Positions 39,893-52,653 of a stretch of 64,000 nt of DNA are shown one piece after another (the first letter of the stretch is position 1; every line of letters begins with the position of its first letter). Below the pieces are notes generated by a model. That model was not told where the DNA came from and did not search any database. It saw nothing but the letters and a program-made list of their open reading frames with translations. The position numbers were made by a program, and so were the translations under genes. The DNA comes from Ifrita kowaldi (lineage: Eukaryota; Chordata; Aves; Passeriformes; Cinclosomatidae): assembly GCA_013398055.1 (NCBI GenBank), contig VZRS01007507.1:62001-126000 (forward strand), in the 5' to 3' direction.

Positions 39893-42800
39893 ACTTAGAA
39901 GTGTAAGTGTTGCAGTGGTTGCACAAAAAAGGCTTTTATTTTACCCACAATATCCCTGTGAGGATAAAATTGGTCTATTAAGATAGCCCACAAACCTGTT
40001 TTTCCTACTTGTTCTTTTTTTGGTTTTGTCTTCTACTTGTTACTGAGAGAAACAGTGAGAAGGGAGGCAATAGACGTCAGTGATCCCATAAAACGTGTTC
40101 AATTTATTAATAAGATTTTAGAAAAAGATGAGACCCAGCAGCCCGTAGACAGGAGTAAGTTCTACAACAGTCTGGTTACCAATCATTCTAAGAGCCAGCT
40201 AACAGCTGTCTGACCATTGGATATGGCTATTTGCATGGCTAACAATTGGATGTCTATCTACTGTGTGAATGGCTTGCAACAAGCTGTTTGTTTGGGGACT
40301 ATTCATAACGGCACAGTCAAAAGTCTCCTGAAAGGCATACTCGTTTCCATTTCTGTTCTTTACCCTTCTAAAATTGGCAATTTATTACATCAAAAAATAG
40401 CAGTCAACCCAGAAAAGGACAAAATTGACACAGTTCCCTTTTGATCTTTCAGTTTTGAATAGGCACCCGCCAATGAACTTCCCAATGAATATTCATTGGA
40501 TGCAAAAGAAGTACCCAGCATTTTTTTAAATAGAGATTTTACTCTAAATATTTAATAAAAGAGATAACCCTTGATATTTTACATAGCAGAGATGCATTTT
40601 CAGATAACTTTAGAAAAGGGAGTTAATTTCCTTGCGTGCATTTGCTGTATTATTCTCTTTCATTTTTATATAGATAGTCTTTTCCTGTATTTCCCCATGT
40701 TTCTGTCCTTGTGGCAGGTTATTCCATACCTCTTCTTTGCAGTTTCTTTCCTTTAAAGCAACTGTTAGTGTTGCCTTTGACATAAGTAGTTTATACCATC
40801 GGTTTGATCCAATATATACCAAATATTGTCTTCCTTTGAAAGTTATAGAATTATTTAGTAATTTACATGCAAATATATGAACCTTCCTTTTGCTGCAAAA
40901 AGGTAATGGGCCAAAATACATTTTGTATGTGCTGAATTCCATTCATTGAAATTTCTCTGATTTCAAGGCAATAATTCCAAATTTTCAGCAGTGTAATCAA
41001 GCATGGAGGTTGGTCCAACACTTTAGAAGAGGTTCTGATTCGCTACAAATGACTGAAAAATAAAAATGAACTTATTTTAAGTATGAAAACTCAGCAGAAG
41101 TGGGTTTTTTCACTCTATAGCAGGAGAGATGGATAACGGGATTTCATGTATCACACATACAGTACATTATTGTTAATGCTGCTTTTTCTATTAGACCTAA
41201 TATGACAAAAGCTAAATAAGAGCCATTAAGGGTAGAGTCTACCATCTTTACACAAGATATTTCATAGCTTCCAAAGGAGAAGATACATTAGTTCATATAA
41301 TTAATAAATTAATTTTACATCTGCTGTAATTTTATATCATATTTTAGTGTCATGCTCTACATTAAAGTATTCAAATGTTCTCATAACAGAGCCATTTAAA
41401 AGTACTGTCAAGAAAACCAGCATGCTCTCCAGTTTTCAGTTGCTTCTCCACTGCATAAAAGGCCAGTCTTTTTCCTTGGGATGTCAGCTTGCTACTTCTG
41501 ACATCTTAAATAGAAACCTGTTGTGGCTTGGAAAATGTACGAAGTTCAGTCCCAGTGCATTACTGCATCAGGAGCTGCTTTTAGGACCCTTACCAGAGCA
41601 AGGAGGTGCAGATTGGAGTTGGCTGCAAACAGGACCAGATGCTTTTGCACGTTTCTTCAACTCACATTGAAGCAGCAATTTACAATGCAGCAATTTACAA
41701 CTGGTAAGATACAATGCTACTCAAGATTTCTGTTGATATGATACTAAGATGTCTGGCAGTGAGATTCGTAACATAGCAATCAAATTAATTACAGCCCCTG
41801 GAAACAGATAAAAGATGCAGGTTCAAAGATACTGAGGGAAGTTAACTTTGCTTTCCTTTTTGACTAAAAGTTCCTCCCATTCTGTCACATTTTGCCTACA
41901 GTCATGCTTTTCCATTCACTGATTAGATTACCATGCTGCTTGCTAAACATATTATGCTCCTGAAAGTCACTCAGAAGCTCCAGCTGGTGCAGATGCAGTG
42001 ACCCGCTCCTTTGGTCAGACTGGTCAGAAGAAACACACTGCACTGGTACATTAGTTACTGCTTCCCTTCACAGGGCAAATTACCATGCTTTTTTCACTTT
42101 GAGAGCCTTACATGATCTGAGACTTAACTACCTGAGACACACTTTCTCTCATGTATTGCTGCAAGCCCTTTGGGAATAGTTGAGAACAAGTAATGTTGTA
42201 GTATTTTAACTGCAGATGAGAACACCAAATTCTCACCAGACTTCCCAGCTCTGGAGTTTTCATGCCCGTATTACAACAGCAGTTGGAGCTGCATCTTCTG
42301 CATGTGGAAATGGTAGCACTTTGATTAATTAGATCTGCTCACTTTAATGATGCTGTTCTAGTGATGGATATGTAGCTATATTGGAATTAAGGCCCTTTTT
42401 TTAGTTTGTTACTCTTGCATTCAAAACACCAACAATAGGATTCATCTCATATAATATATCTACAACATGAAATTTTCCAGCTGAACAAATCATCTAGCCT
42501 TCCTTTGGAATCGGTTAGGAGAAATGGAAAGAAAATTATTCTAGTTCCTTTAAGGATCAGATCTACAGGGATCCAACAGTGGGAACCTGTGATTAAGTGT
42601 GTAAGTCAGAACTACAGTAGAGATCAACCAATCAATTCTGAGTGTGCAGATTGGTCCGCAGGGCACAGTGCAGCAATAGTTTAAAGCAGATGTTAACACC
42701 CAGAAGCACCAGAGCCACATTATCACATTTCTCTGGTTGACCTGCTATAACTATCCCTAGGATTGCTCAGTGCCATCCAAACGAATCTGCAATTGCTGAC

Positions 42801-44000
42801 TTCTATAAGGTGGAGTTAGCCCAGATATCTTTGCAACAGTATACAGTGCAGACATGCCCCTTCACTTTCACTCATCAGCAAGTTACACTTGCAGTGAAAT
42901 TGATTAGAGCCTGATCCTGTAAGATCAAGCATCTTCATACTGATAGAAGTGCATCTGTGTCAAGGGTTATATAGGTTTGAAATCAAACTGACATAGTTAT
43001 ATTAGAAAGTTACACATGTAGCCCAAGTACCTCTCCATGCTCCATGAACCTTCAGGGCACAGTGCAAAGCCCATCTCTTTATTCAGACTTTTTCTAGTGT
43101 AAATAGCTTTTTTTTTTTTGATTGCTCAGCCAGAGAGTTGTGTCTTTATTGTATTATATCATAGGTAATTGAAAACTTAAGTAGTTTAATCTTCAGGCAG
43201 GCAACAGTTGGCAACGTATCAAATTTTATTGAATGGTTTTAATGTGGGGTGTACTGCAAGGGCAAGGGCAAGGCAAAGAGTTTCAGCTTTATTGAATCAA
43301 ATTTGGAGAGTATGTATTTGGTCTCCACATATGCTCTATTCACACAGAACATCAAAGTCTTTTTAATCATCCAAGCCTTGGAATTTTATCTCTGACTACT
43401 CAGGCTGACTTGTACTGTTTACATGTTCCCTGGTGGATGTAAATTTTCCAAAAGCCAGTGTAAATACCTCTGGTAGGGCTATGGGAATTACAAATTGCGG
43501 CTAATAGCAATGATGACTCTGCTGAAATACTCCACTGTATCACATTTTGTTCCAGTAGTTACAGAAGACCTGCTAAGGCAACGCTTGGAACCTGTGGTCT
43601 GTGTTCTTGTTCTGTTATTAACAGCAATAGGGGCGTTGATTTTGCTGGAGTTTGGTTCAAGGTCAGTGATAGAGTAGGTGTAGCTCAGACCACTCCAGGG
43701 TGAACACTGTTACATGTTTTAGCTGCCCCTTAGACATAACTACACTGATAATTTCTCACCCAAGTTCTTATGTAACATCTGGATTACTTTTACTGTAACA
43801 AATACAGTTTTGTCTCACACATGTCAACACAAAAAGTTCCTGTTCATCACACTGATCACATTACATATCCCATGTCATCTCTCAGTTTATTCCCACGTCC
43901 CTAAAAGATCCAAGATAGGTTCTTTACCTCGGTTACAAAGGCCTTCATGACATACTACACCACTCACATAATTTCTGTGCAGTACTCAGAGGTCTCTTAC
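39893..44000. other. AT-rich non-coding DNA, no gene seen
   Basis: No supportable gene. A 15-base unit, gcagcaatttacaa(t/c), is directly duplicated at 41,672-41,701, and a short (GGCAAG)-type run lies near 43,255-43,276. A plus-strand frame at 43,495-43,677 contains a hydrophobic run resembling a membrane helix, but it has no splice or family support. Confidence 0.5.
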
Positions 44001-44280
44001 CACCTCTCATCATGTAAACTGATTTTGTACATGTCCCAAATGAGCACTCCAATGATTTCTCTGTTGCTTGGGAGAAATTTTCTGTAAACATGTTCAAATT
44101 TTTCTCTATCTTTTTTCAAACCCAACCTGAGAGTCACCCCGCTAAGATTCCCATCACACCCCGGACCATTGCTTACCACAGTTAACAGGAAGGGAGATCT
44201 AATGTCAAGTGGCTGCTCATCTACAGCCCTCCGGGCTTCCCTTGGGGCACAAGTCATTATTTTTGACTGTCATGCCTGCA
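44001..44280 (-). pseudogene. Exon-like minus-strand segment(s), unidentified, possibly decayed
   Basis: Read on the minus strand, a strong pyrimidine-rich acceptor (CTGTTCCTCTCTCAG) ends at 44,281. The frame that carries the protein-like stretch PLDIRSPFLLTV is open to 44,001, where a good donor (GTAAGAG) follows. Two arrangements are possible. One is a single exon of 280 bases with an in-frame TGA a few codons after the acceptor. The other is two short exons, 44,177-44,280 ending at GTAAGC and 44,001-44,081 beginning after TTTACAG. The second part reads REIIGVLIWDMYKISLHDER. The phrasing loosely recalls the membrane-proximal ectodomain of CatSper beta/gamma auxiliary subunits, but I could not find the transmembrane exon that should follow. 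The identity is therefore unproven. Confidence 0.2.
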
Positions 44281-46674
44281 CTGAGAGAGGAACAGGCAGC
44301 AGCCAAAAAGATTTTGAAAACAGTCTGTAGCCAGTGGCTTGATTGTTGTATGCTAAGTCAAGGTGCTCAGAAATACGTGAACTCTTCCCTTCCCCGTGGG
44401 AGGGGCAGCGTAGCAGGCAATTGAGTAAGACTATCCATGGACAGCAAGGGTCTAGAGGCAGCATCTCAAGCAATCACAAAATAAGCACTACAAGCTTCGT
44501 AAGTCAAAAACACTTAAACTTCACCCAGAAATTAGTGTTGAATATTGCCTTAAATACAGTTTTCTGTACAAGTGACCTGTATTGCCCTTTGAGAAGTCTT
44601 GTGCCCTCAAATGCTTGGATTTCCAGTAAATAAAATGTGCTGTTTTGGAACATGATGTTTGTAACTTAGCTTCAATAAATACAAAAGAACTGATGCAAAT
44701 AAAAATAAAATATTTTTGGCCATATTTTGGCACATAGATCTTCTTCAGAAACCTGCAGTAAATCTCAGTCTTTTCCCTTCCATGAAAAAGAAAAAAGCCC
44801 GTGATAGATATGTTACACAATGAAACATAAGGGTAAGAATTTATTTGGGTATATGTATAGTTAAAATATCAGTAATTTACTGGGCAATAAATAAATAGAG
44901 TCCTTCTACATTCTTCTGGCCAACCATCCTCAGGATGTGCTATAACTCCCAAACTCCTATTAACTTCCATGGGAGCACTTTGTACACACCTTCATGAAGA
45001 ATATTACAATCAATGGTCATAGACCCCATCCCAGCAGCACTGTGCAGATACTGGTGTTGTGTAGATATCTTACAATTAACCAGCCTCCAGTTAACCCAGT
45101 CAGCTCTGTCTTGTCCTTCGATGTCTTGGTGAAGATAAAGCCATTGACTGTATACTCACAGTTTTTAGGGATAATGAGTTTGGAAGAATTCAGGTGCTTT
45201 AATAAACTTGATGTTGCCATGCTGCTCTTGCCACTGTATACACTGGATATGGTTCCAAATAATATTTAAACAATGGCAGTTTAGCTGATACATTTCAAAA
45301 AGTGCTATAATTACTCTTTAATAGACAAATTATACTGTATGGTTTGTTGGATTATTTTATATTTAGAATTTAATTACCAATAAACTCTATAAATAGAATG
45401 TTTACTCTCAATAAATGTTGTTATTATTATATGTAAGCAGATTTTAAAATATGTGCTAAATATGAGAGTACAGTAATATGTTTATATGTTCAGTATATAA
45501 ATTTGAGAATTAGTCACAAGTACTCAAACAGCACAATGTAGAAATATTCTAGATACTGTGTATATATAGTGTTGTTTATTCATGCATTATAGACAATCTA
45601 TTTTCAGGATCTGCTCTACGACATAAAAGTTTAGAGTGTGTGGCTCAAACTCTTCTCACTTTGCAGTCATTATTTCTTTTTTGACCAATTCCTCCTGGAA
45701 GCTCTCCAGTATTTAAACATGACAGTGAAAGACTAGTGATGTTAGGATACAGATTGGTCTGAACATAAAACATACCAGATTGAGATAATCTTCATAATCC
45801 TGTACAACGTATATCATATAAGAAGATATTTTACTTGAAATGTTATCAAATAAATTTTTTTGTCATTAAGCATTTATTTTATTATGCTCTTCACAAATGA
45901 CAATGAAATGAGATGATGGTTTTAGATTTGTCCCCTAGAATGTAAGGCAGCCCCTCACTTCAATATGTGAATATTTTTAATTTCTGATTTATCTTTGTAA
46001 AAAGTTTCTGTGGTAATGATAAATTAATTCCCATTCATAGGTGAGAACTGAGACAGAAACGAAAGAATTATGGCAAGTCTTATTCTCAACTTCTAACTTA
46101 AAATCTACACATATTAGCAGACCTACGATTTCTAACAAAAGTATGCATGACAGGCTTGTAGCTCCATGTACCAACTGCAGTTCAGTGTTTCTGATGAGAT
46201 CTGTGAAATAAAAACTCACACATCCTCTCAGCTGAATGTTTAACAGCAGTGAACCACAGTATACATTTCATTTTCCATTCTTCATTTTGAAAATTGTCAC
46301 TTCTGGTTCTCCCTTTTTCTCATCCTTCCCTTTATCTTCCATGCTATTTTCTTAGTGATGGAAAAATCAGAATGCAGCCACTTTAATATCATTCATGAAA
46401 GTATCATACTCTGGTATAGCTCCAGAATAATGTCATGACGTTGTATTTTGGCAGACCTAGGCAAGAAAATAATCTTCAAACTTCTGATTACCAGAAATGT
46501 CTGTAACCATTATATTACCAAAAAAAATTCATAAAATACTTTTATATTTATTCCTCAGGGATTTTTATGTCTCCATAACTGTTTAAGTCCTTTGGTGGGA
46601 TCTCACAAATTCACCATCCATAAGGGGTTAGCTGAGCAGTCTTGCCTCTGATGTCACAGCTGTACCACTTGGCA
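44281..46674. other. AT-rich non-coding DNA, no firm gene
   Basis: No gene is supported. One minus-strand frame (45,989-46,219) begins next to an acceptor-like TTTTTATTTCACAG, but its sequence matches nothing I recognise and no donor closes it convincingly. Confidence 0.45.
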
Positions 46675-46859
46675 CTAAGCTCTATCTAAAGCAGCAGCAC
46701 AAGGAATGAAGCCAGTAGTGGTGAAGGGGGACGAAGAGAAATCCACTTCAGTGCCAAAGTTCCACCATTTGTCAATGCTCCCTAGCCAAAGTTTGTTTAA
46801 ATTGTCACCAAACCATTTTTGTTTGATTGGAATATCAAATACCACATTTTCCAGCATGT
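46675..46859 (-). other. Exon-like minus-strand open frame, unidentified
   Basis: On the minus strand a clean acceptor (TTTCTTTATCCTTCAG) ends at 46,860. It is followed by about 60 open codons starting MLENVVFDIPIKQKWFG and containing KLWLGSIDKWWNFG, up to a TAG at 46,675-46,677. No clear donor is seen before the stop, so it would have to be a terminal exon, or chance. The tryptophan-rich composition is unusual for translated AT-rich junk DNA. It lies beside the plus-strand hAT fossil but on the opposite strand, and I see no relation between them. Confidence 0.18.
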
Positions 46860-46936
46860 CTGAAGGATAAAGAAAGCTAAAATGTTAGATGGGAAATCAG
46901 TTTTGCTCACTATATAAAATAATACTCACCGTACAT

Positions 46937-47362
46937 TACTGGAGTAGACAAGGCTTGGTAATTCATGGCCATCAGATTGATGAGGAGAATTTTATTGAAT
47001 TACTGAAGCTTCACAGCAATGACAATGAGACCCTGGGAAGCTAGCTGAAGAGAAAACAAGATTACACAAGTCCAGCAATTCAGAATGAAATCATCAGTCT
47101 AATGAGCCGTGAAGTTATCCACACTATTGTAAAGGAAATTAATTGTGGTTCACAATACCATTCTGTCATAGCTGATAGAACTCAGGATTACATAGATACA
47201 GGATGCAGAAGAAGTGTCCATCTTCACCACATTGACCCTGCCATGCAAACTAACAAAAACTTGGTTATAATTTCCTATACACCAAACAATTCCGTGGATC
47301 TCATTGGAAAAGTTGCTTACCAACACTGTGTGCTTGTTTTAATGCACAGTACTCATGAATAA
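46937..47362 (+). pseudogene. Fossil hAT-superfamily transposase fragment (ZMYM1/THAP12-like, DUF4371 type)
   Basis: A single plus-strand frame can be read for about 140 codons. It begins with SRQGLVIHGH, continues with ENFIELLKLHSNDNE, then a TAG stop, then YTSPAIQNEI, VIHTIVKEI and HSVIADRTQD, and ends with SVHLHHIDPAMQTN and a decayed TPNNSVDLIGKV. This order matches the N-terminal part of the catalytic region of hAT-derived transposases related to ZMYM1, GTF2IRD2 and THAP12: RQG..LRG, NF..LL.LRS.DN, IQNE/IQND, then S(I/M).DETxD containing the first catalytic aspartate, then a V.LR.VD block. Here that motif reads IADRTQD, so the usual DET is altered. The zinc-finger end, the middle and the C-terminal HAT dimerisation domain are absent. 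The in-frame stop and truncation mean it is not a working gene. Terminal inverted repeats were not found. Confidence 0.82.
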
Positions 47363-47890
47363 ATCACGAACATTCTCACAAAAATGCCCACAAGTGCATA
47401 TACTTTCAAGGGAAGATGTATTTTGAAGTAGAGATAGGATTCATAGATAATCTAGTTTGCTTCTCCTCTGTAAAAGAAGAGTTTCAAAAGAATCTACTAT
47501 CCAGCCGTATGAGGCATTCAGAGGAAATTAAGATGGGAGGTATAAAAACTAAGGCCAGCAGTGTCTCAATGGGAGGATGAAACTGTAAATGTGCTTGCTT
47601 TAATGTCCCGCACTCATAAAACCCCTGATGAGTCTGAAATAAAAGTTTATAAGAGGGGCAAAGCACAACACTAAGCAGAGTATGTCAAGTGAATTTTGTC
47701 AAAGGAAAGTTAATGAGGCAGAGAACTGATTCAACTGTGTCTATTATTAAATAAGCAGAAGAAATTGTCCAAACATTAGACTTGGTTCCAACAGCACCTC
47801 CATAGCCCAAAGCTTCCTCTGCTATTGTGCTGTTAGAGGAGACAGCAATTTTATGTAATCAAAGGAAAATAATTTTTCAGACTGTAGTAC
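47363..47890. other. Non-coding DNA between hAT fossil and exon-like segment
   Basis: No gene or named repeat is recognised. The downstream part of the hAT transposase does not continue here in any frame that I can follow. Confidence 0.45.
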
Positions 47891-48020
47891 TTCAGAGAAA
47901 TTTAAGTGTGTTTCGTCCAGCTGAAGACCATGTTCCTGTAGGCTGATCTGAATGAATATCCACCGTTGGAAGGAAGGAAGTTTCATGTCGATGTGAATGA
48001 GGAATTTGCTGTCTGTGGAC
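47891..48020 (-). other. Exon-like minus-strand segment, unidentified
   Basis: On the minus strand a textbook acceptor (CATGACTTTTTTCCCCCTCAG) ends at 48,021. The following 130 bases are open in a frame reading TDSKFLIHIDMKLPSFQRW and ISLQEHGLQLDETHLNFSE, and a GTACTAC donor-like site lies directly after 47,891. The alternation of hydrophobic and polar residues suggests beta strands if it is real. A second frame is also open for most of the segment, so the reading frame is uncertain. No family is recognised. Confidence 0.2.
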
Positions 48021-50545
48021 CTGAGGGGGAAAAAAGTCATGATTAAGAAATATCCCCCACTCAGAATCTGACCATATGAAATACAACTAGAGACATTTTA
48101 CAGACTAGAACAACTCCTGTAGGGAGCATGCAGTCTGGTAACTGTCTCAGCACAGCTGCAGTCCCTTCAGTGTGACAACTTCACCATCAACTGCCACAGA
48201 GAGGCTGTGACTGCAGAGCTCCGCAGCTGAGCCACCTCCAGACTAGACTGAGGACAGATTAATTTATTTTCCTTTTCTACCAACTTTGCCTGCAGTGTTG
48301 ATTATTATACTTACCAGCCCAAAGATTCACAACACATGCTGTTTCCTCAAATGTCTGCTTTGTTCAGAACTGTCTAGCTCTGAATGCTCTGCAAGCATCA
48401 TGTCATCATTTCAGGTCATACCAGGAGACAGCAAGCTTTACTAGTGTCTTATCCTTTAGAGAAAGCTGTGCATTTACCCAAAAGAACAACACACATTTAG
48501 GCAAAATACTTAACACAGAGAGCTTTGGAAAAGGAGCAAAAGGAGGATCCCAGGTGACCCTCGTTAAAATTTCCCTAATGTATTGAAAAGGTTGTTTGGC
48601 TGTTACAGCTCATGCCCACTCTCACTACTGGTGAAACATCCTTTCTGGGTGACACTCCTGTAGCTCTTAAAAATAGGTCTAGAGAAATTGTAGTGACTTT
48701 GAAAACATGTTGGACTGCAATTTAATCATGCCTTTTCACCCAAAAAGCTCAAGGCAAAGAGGGGATGAAATGTCAGGACCACAAGCTACCATGATGTCAG
48801 AGGAATTAATTCAGAAGTAGAAATGGCTATCAAGTATACAGAGAAGTTGCTGACAAAATTCATAGTTTTTTAAGCAGGTGATGTATTTGATAGACTTGCT
48901 AAGTAACCTGAATTTTCAAGGTAAGCGTACAAGTGGTAAAAGTGGGTAGAATGGTATAAGAAACCATCAGTTTACCTGAAAACTAAAGTATTCTGGCCTA
49001 CTACATGACCTTAGCTTTTTGTTTCAGAGTCTTAATTTGGGGGAAAACATTTGAAACTGTGAGAATATTCTGACCTTCATGTGTCAGCCAAAGGTTGTAT
49101 CTGATGAGGGAAATAAGACAATTGCCAATTAGAGATGCTTCTCGATAAATCACATTATAAAAATACACATGGAGAGATAAAGACTTTCAGAGTCATTTTC
49201 TGAATAATTTGCATATTATGATTTCTTTCGGTCTAAAAAGCATTACTTAAAAAACTTATTCGGTGAAGAGATTTCAGACTATTTTGTCTCTAAGTTATGT
49301 GTACAGACATATCCACACGTCACTGCATCACAGTTTATCCATTATGAAAGGAAACAGAACATTTTAATTTTTTTTAATAGTTTTAGAAAAACTAATGTTG
49401 CACAGTAGCAACTGTAGTGAATCAGGTCCTGAATCTTGATTCTAACAGTAAAAGATGCCAAATGTTTCAAAGGAAAAGTTCTAATAGCTACAATTGCATA
49501 CCAGTGTAGACACTGGAGCAAAATCCTGAGGCTGTTTCCTTTACCTGCTTTTGTTCTCCTAAAGTAGAGGCCAATGCATGATTAATCTCTACATTCCATT
49601 GCAATAACTTGACTAATTTTGAAGTGAGGTTCCTCAGTGAAGTCTGTTCACCTGTTCATTACTCATCTTTTTCATTTTCATGCCTGACCAGTTCCTTACA
49701 AGTATTCATAACGCCAATTTCATTACTAGTCTCATCTTGCTAGCTATTGCTGCTCTTGAACAATCCTGGTCACTCCTGTGTGCATCTGAAGGGTACCTGA
49801 ACATGTGACAGACAGCTACTGCATGGCAGCAAGAGTGAGTGTGTGCTTCTCAGCACTGTGTTTAGCCAAAGATTGGAAGAAACCAGCGCAGAAAGCCAAA
49901 CCAAATTGGTCATGAACATGAATTTCTTGCACAGTACACACATACATATCCTTCCACATCCACCACTTCTGAGGAGACACAGGTTGTTTGCATAGGTTGG
50001 TGCTTTCTGCTATCCAGTAACCAAACACATTTGTTAAGGTCACTTTAAAGTTAAGAGCTCCTCAAAATAGCAAACTGCCCAGCTTCAGGTCAGTGTGTGA
50101 TCCTCTCTTGTCCTGTATCCCACAGTGGGCCAGAGCCATGGTCTGGCTTGCAACAAGTAATAGCAATATCTCATAGTTTGGAAATGCAGACATTCCTTAT
50201 CATTTCAAAATCGTAGGGAGAATGAAAGACAGTAGACCTGGGGGCATTTTCAAGAACACCCAGTAATGGAAAGAGAGGCACTCAAAAGGCACTGACTTAG
50301 AGAACAGCTCATTGGTGACAGTAGCTGTGTGGTGAGTAACTGTCAGCAGAGCTACATCACTTTTAAAATGGTCAAATTTTCCCGCTCAAGAGAATCCAAG
50401 GACAACAAAACCCCTCAAGTAAAATTCCACTACAGTAGCTAGAGTTTACACCCCATAAAAGGACAGGAAGTAGTTCTCTCCAGCCATACTCTATGAATTG
50501 GACCCCCTCCTTGGATTCTGTTAGCTCTCCTACAGCCCATATATT
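48021..50545. other. Non-coding DNA, weak exon-like frames only
   Basis: Mostly AT-rich without nameable repeats. The minus frame 49,816-50,043 contains a tryptophan- and cysteine-bearing stretch (WWMWKDMYVC) with an acceptor-like CCTGTGTCTCCTCAG inside it. No consistent exon boundaries could be drawn. Confidence 0.4.
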
Positions 50546-50614
50546 CCTACTCACATCCTGGCCACAGCAGCCGTAACTCCATCCATAAGTCTAGCACACC
50601 AAAGCACTTTGGCA
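50546..50614 (-). other. Short exon-like minus-strand segment, unidentified (weak)
   Basis: An acceptor-like GAAATTGCAG with a T-rich tract upstream is followed by a short segment that ends at a good donor (GTGAGTAGG). In one frame it reads PAKVLWCARLMDGVTAAVARM. Another frame is open as well, so the assignment is weak. It is noted because it lies in the same orientation as the other exon-like pieces of this region. Confidence 0.12.
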
Positions 50615-52633
50615 GGTTCCGATTCTGCAATTTCCTCATTAAAAAATAACAAATGTAGAAAAAATCACTTAAACGTAGATCAGCTATTGAGACATTTCCA
50701 TGAATATTAGAGAAATACAACTTGCAGCTACCATTTTTCACTGTATCTCACTTTCTTAAACATCCCAACAGAAAACCACACGCAGAATTGCTTAAAGTGT
50801 AATTCACAAAAGCCACACCGACCCTAGAGTAATCATTGTAATGTAGGAACTTATAACCAATAAATGTTGTTTAAAGTACAAGGCTGTATGGTGGTGGCTC
50901 TGAACTGAGTTGGGAGTGTGTGGCTTGTGGGTGATGGAAGGGAAGCAGTTGGGGTTGAGAAGAAAAATTGATCAATGACTGTAAACGGGGTGTGGAATGA
51001 TTTAACTGCTAGTTTGATTTAATTTGTGGGCTGTGAAATTAAGAGCCTTGTCTCAAAGTTCATGAAGATCTGGTGCACGTGTCTGTAGTATGCGTGGGGG
51101 TGTGAAGTAAAATTAAATATACATTGCCTTGTATCAGCTTTCTTGTAGAGGAAATTAATTAGAGTATCGTGCACCAAAGCAAAAATGGTGTCATTTAACT
51201 GAGAAGTTATGCAATGACACTGGTAGGAACTCAGCGAGAATGAGAGTCAAAACCCAGAAGTACATGACTCATGCCCAGTGTTTTACACAGAGCTTGTAGA
51301 GCAGCATTTAAAGAACGGACACAACATCATCTAAACGCCCCCTCTTGTGTTTGTTCTGAAAACGGCACATTTGTGCTTGGCAGTGGGAGAGGAGAAATCT
51401 GCTTTTTAGTCGACAAGTCCGTTACAGCAATGCTTAATGACACTTTAAACACTATATTGCATATCCTATTACATATCCCAACTTTGAATGTAAAGACAAA
51501 GTCGAATACCATGTAAAGATTTTTGCAAAAAATCAACTTTCAATGTGCAAAAATGTTTTTCTGCTGTAAATTGACCTCGGTAGAGGGAATCCTGAAGTTC
51601 TGACAAGGCTTTTCCTTACACAGAAACCTCAGCTGTGCTTTGGAGAATACAAGACACTTGCATTTTCAAGTGTATTCTATATTTTACAATAAATTTATTG
51701 CAGAAGTGTAAAGGAGACAAATGTGAAAGGATATTTTGTTGGACAGCAAGCATAGATTACAGAATTTTAAGGGTGGTATTCATAGAAAATCATATGTGTT
51801 AGTGAGTTTCAGTAAAGAAAAATAGTATATATAATAGATTCTGTTGCTGTTTAAACCTCAGCCCAGAAATTTCACATGAATAGTGTCAACTTCACATTCT
51901 GCCTGGAAATCTGAGCACTCAGAAAGTGCAGTATATTTTGTTAAAGGTTTACTGCCTGTGGCTTGAAAGCATTAATATTAAGTACCAGAATTTTAAAGCA
52001 AAAGTAAGAGCTGCTTTGGCACATGTTTTTATAGCTTGCATACTTGAGGTTTATTTAAATCTGCTCCACAAACTACTCTGATGCAAACTTGCTCATTTAG
52101 ATGTTGGTGGCACTATTGGTCATGCACTAGTCTGATTTGTCAAAGTAGGTGGGTGCAACTGTTTTTTGCAATAAAATATTACTTTTGCAACATTTTCTGT
52201 CACAGAAGTTACAAAATCCTTTACTTCATCATGGTTGCAGATGACAGAAATAGGAGGTTGGTTGGAATGAATAGGAGACAACCACATGTTGGAAGACTCA
52301 TAACTAGACACACAAACCTAAAGTTAAAACAAGAAACTGGTCCATGTTATCAGCTGCAAGACATCATTTCATTTTTCAGCTTCTAACTATTTTAAGAATA
52401 TCTGCTTGTGATGAAATTCTGAGAAAAGGCATACAAGGGCAGATATGTTTCAGACAATTCCATCAGACCTTGGCAATTTTTTTATTAATCCTCCATTCAT
52501 TTCCATGATTATTTCAACTAAGGACTAATAAGACATATCTCAGTCTTTTGTCAATATTATCATACCAGTCTTAGTTATTAGAAATCCTGACTCATGTGAA
52601 TTCCTCTGCAAGTGTGGTCTGTCCCACTGTATT
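50615..52633. other. AT-rich non-coding DNA, no gene seen
   Basis: No supportable gene, RNA or named repeat. Confidence 0.5.
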
Positions 52634-52653
52634 AAAAAAAAAAAAAAAAAAAA
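52634..52653. repeat. Poly(A) run of about 20 bases
   Basis: An uninterrupted A run followed by a short A-rich tail (gaaaatataaaagg). No retroposed gene body is recognised immediately upstream on the plus strand. Confidence 0.9.

Noticed and set aside
43495..43677. Plus-strand frame with a membrane-helix-like run (VVCVLVLLLTAIGALILLE)
   Set aside because: A single hydrophobic run on its own; opposite strand to the exon-like cluster; no acceptor, donor or family support.
49816..50043. Minus-strand frame with WWMWKDMYVC
   Set aside because: Protein-like in places, but no coherent acceptor-donor pair; a second frame is open across the internal acceptor-like site.
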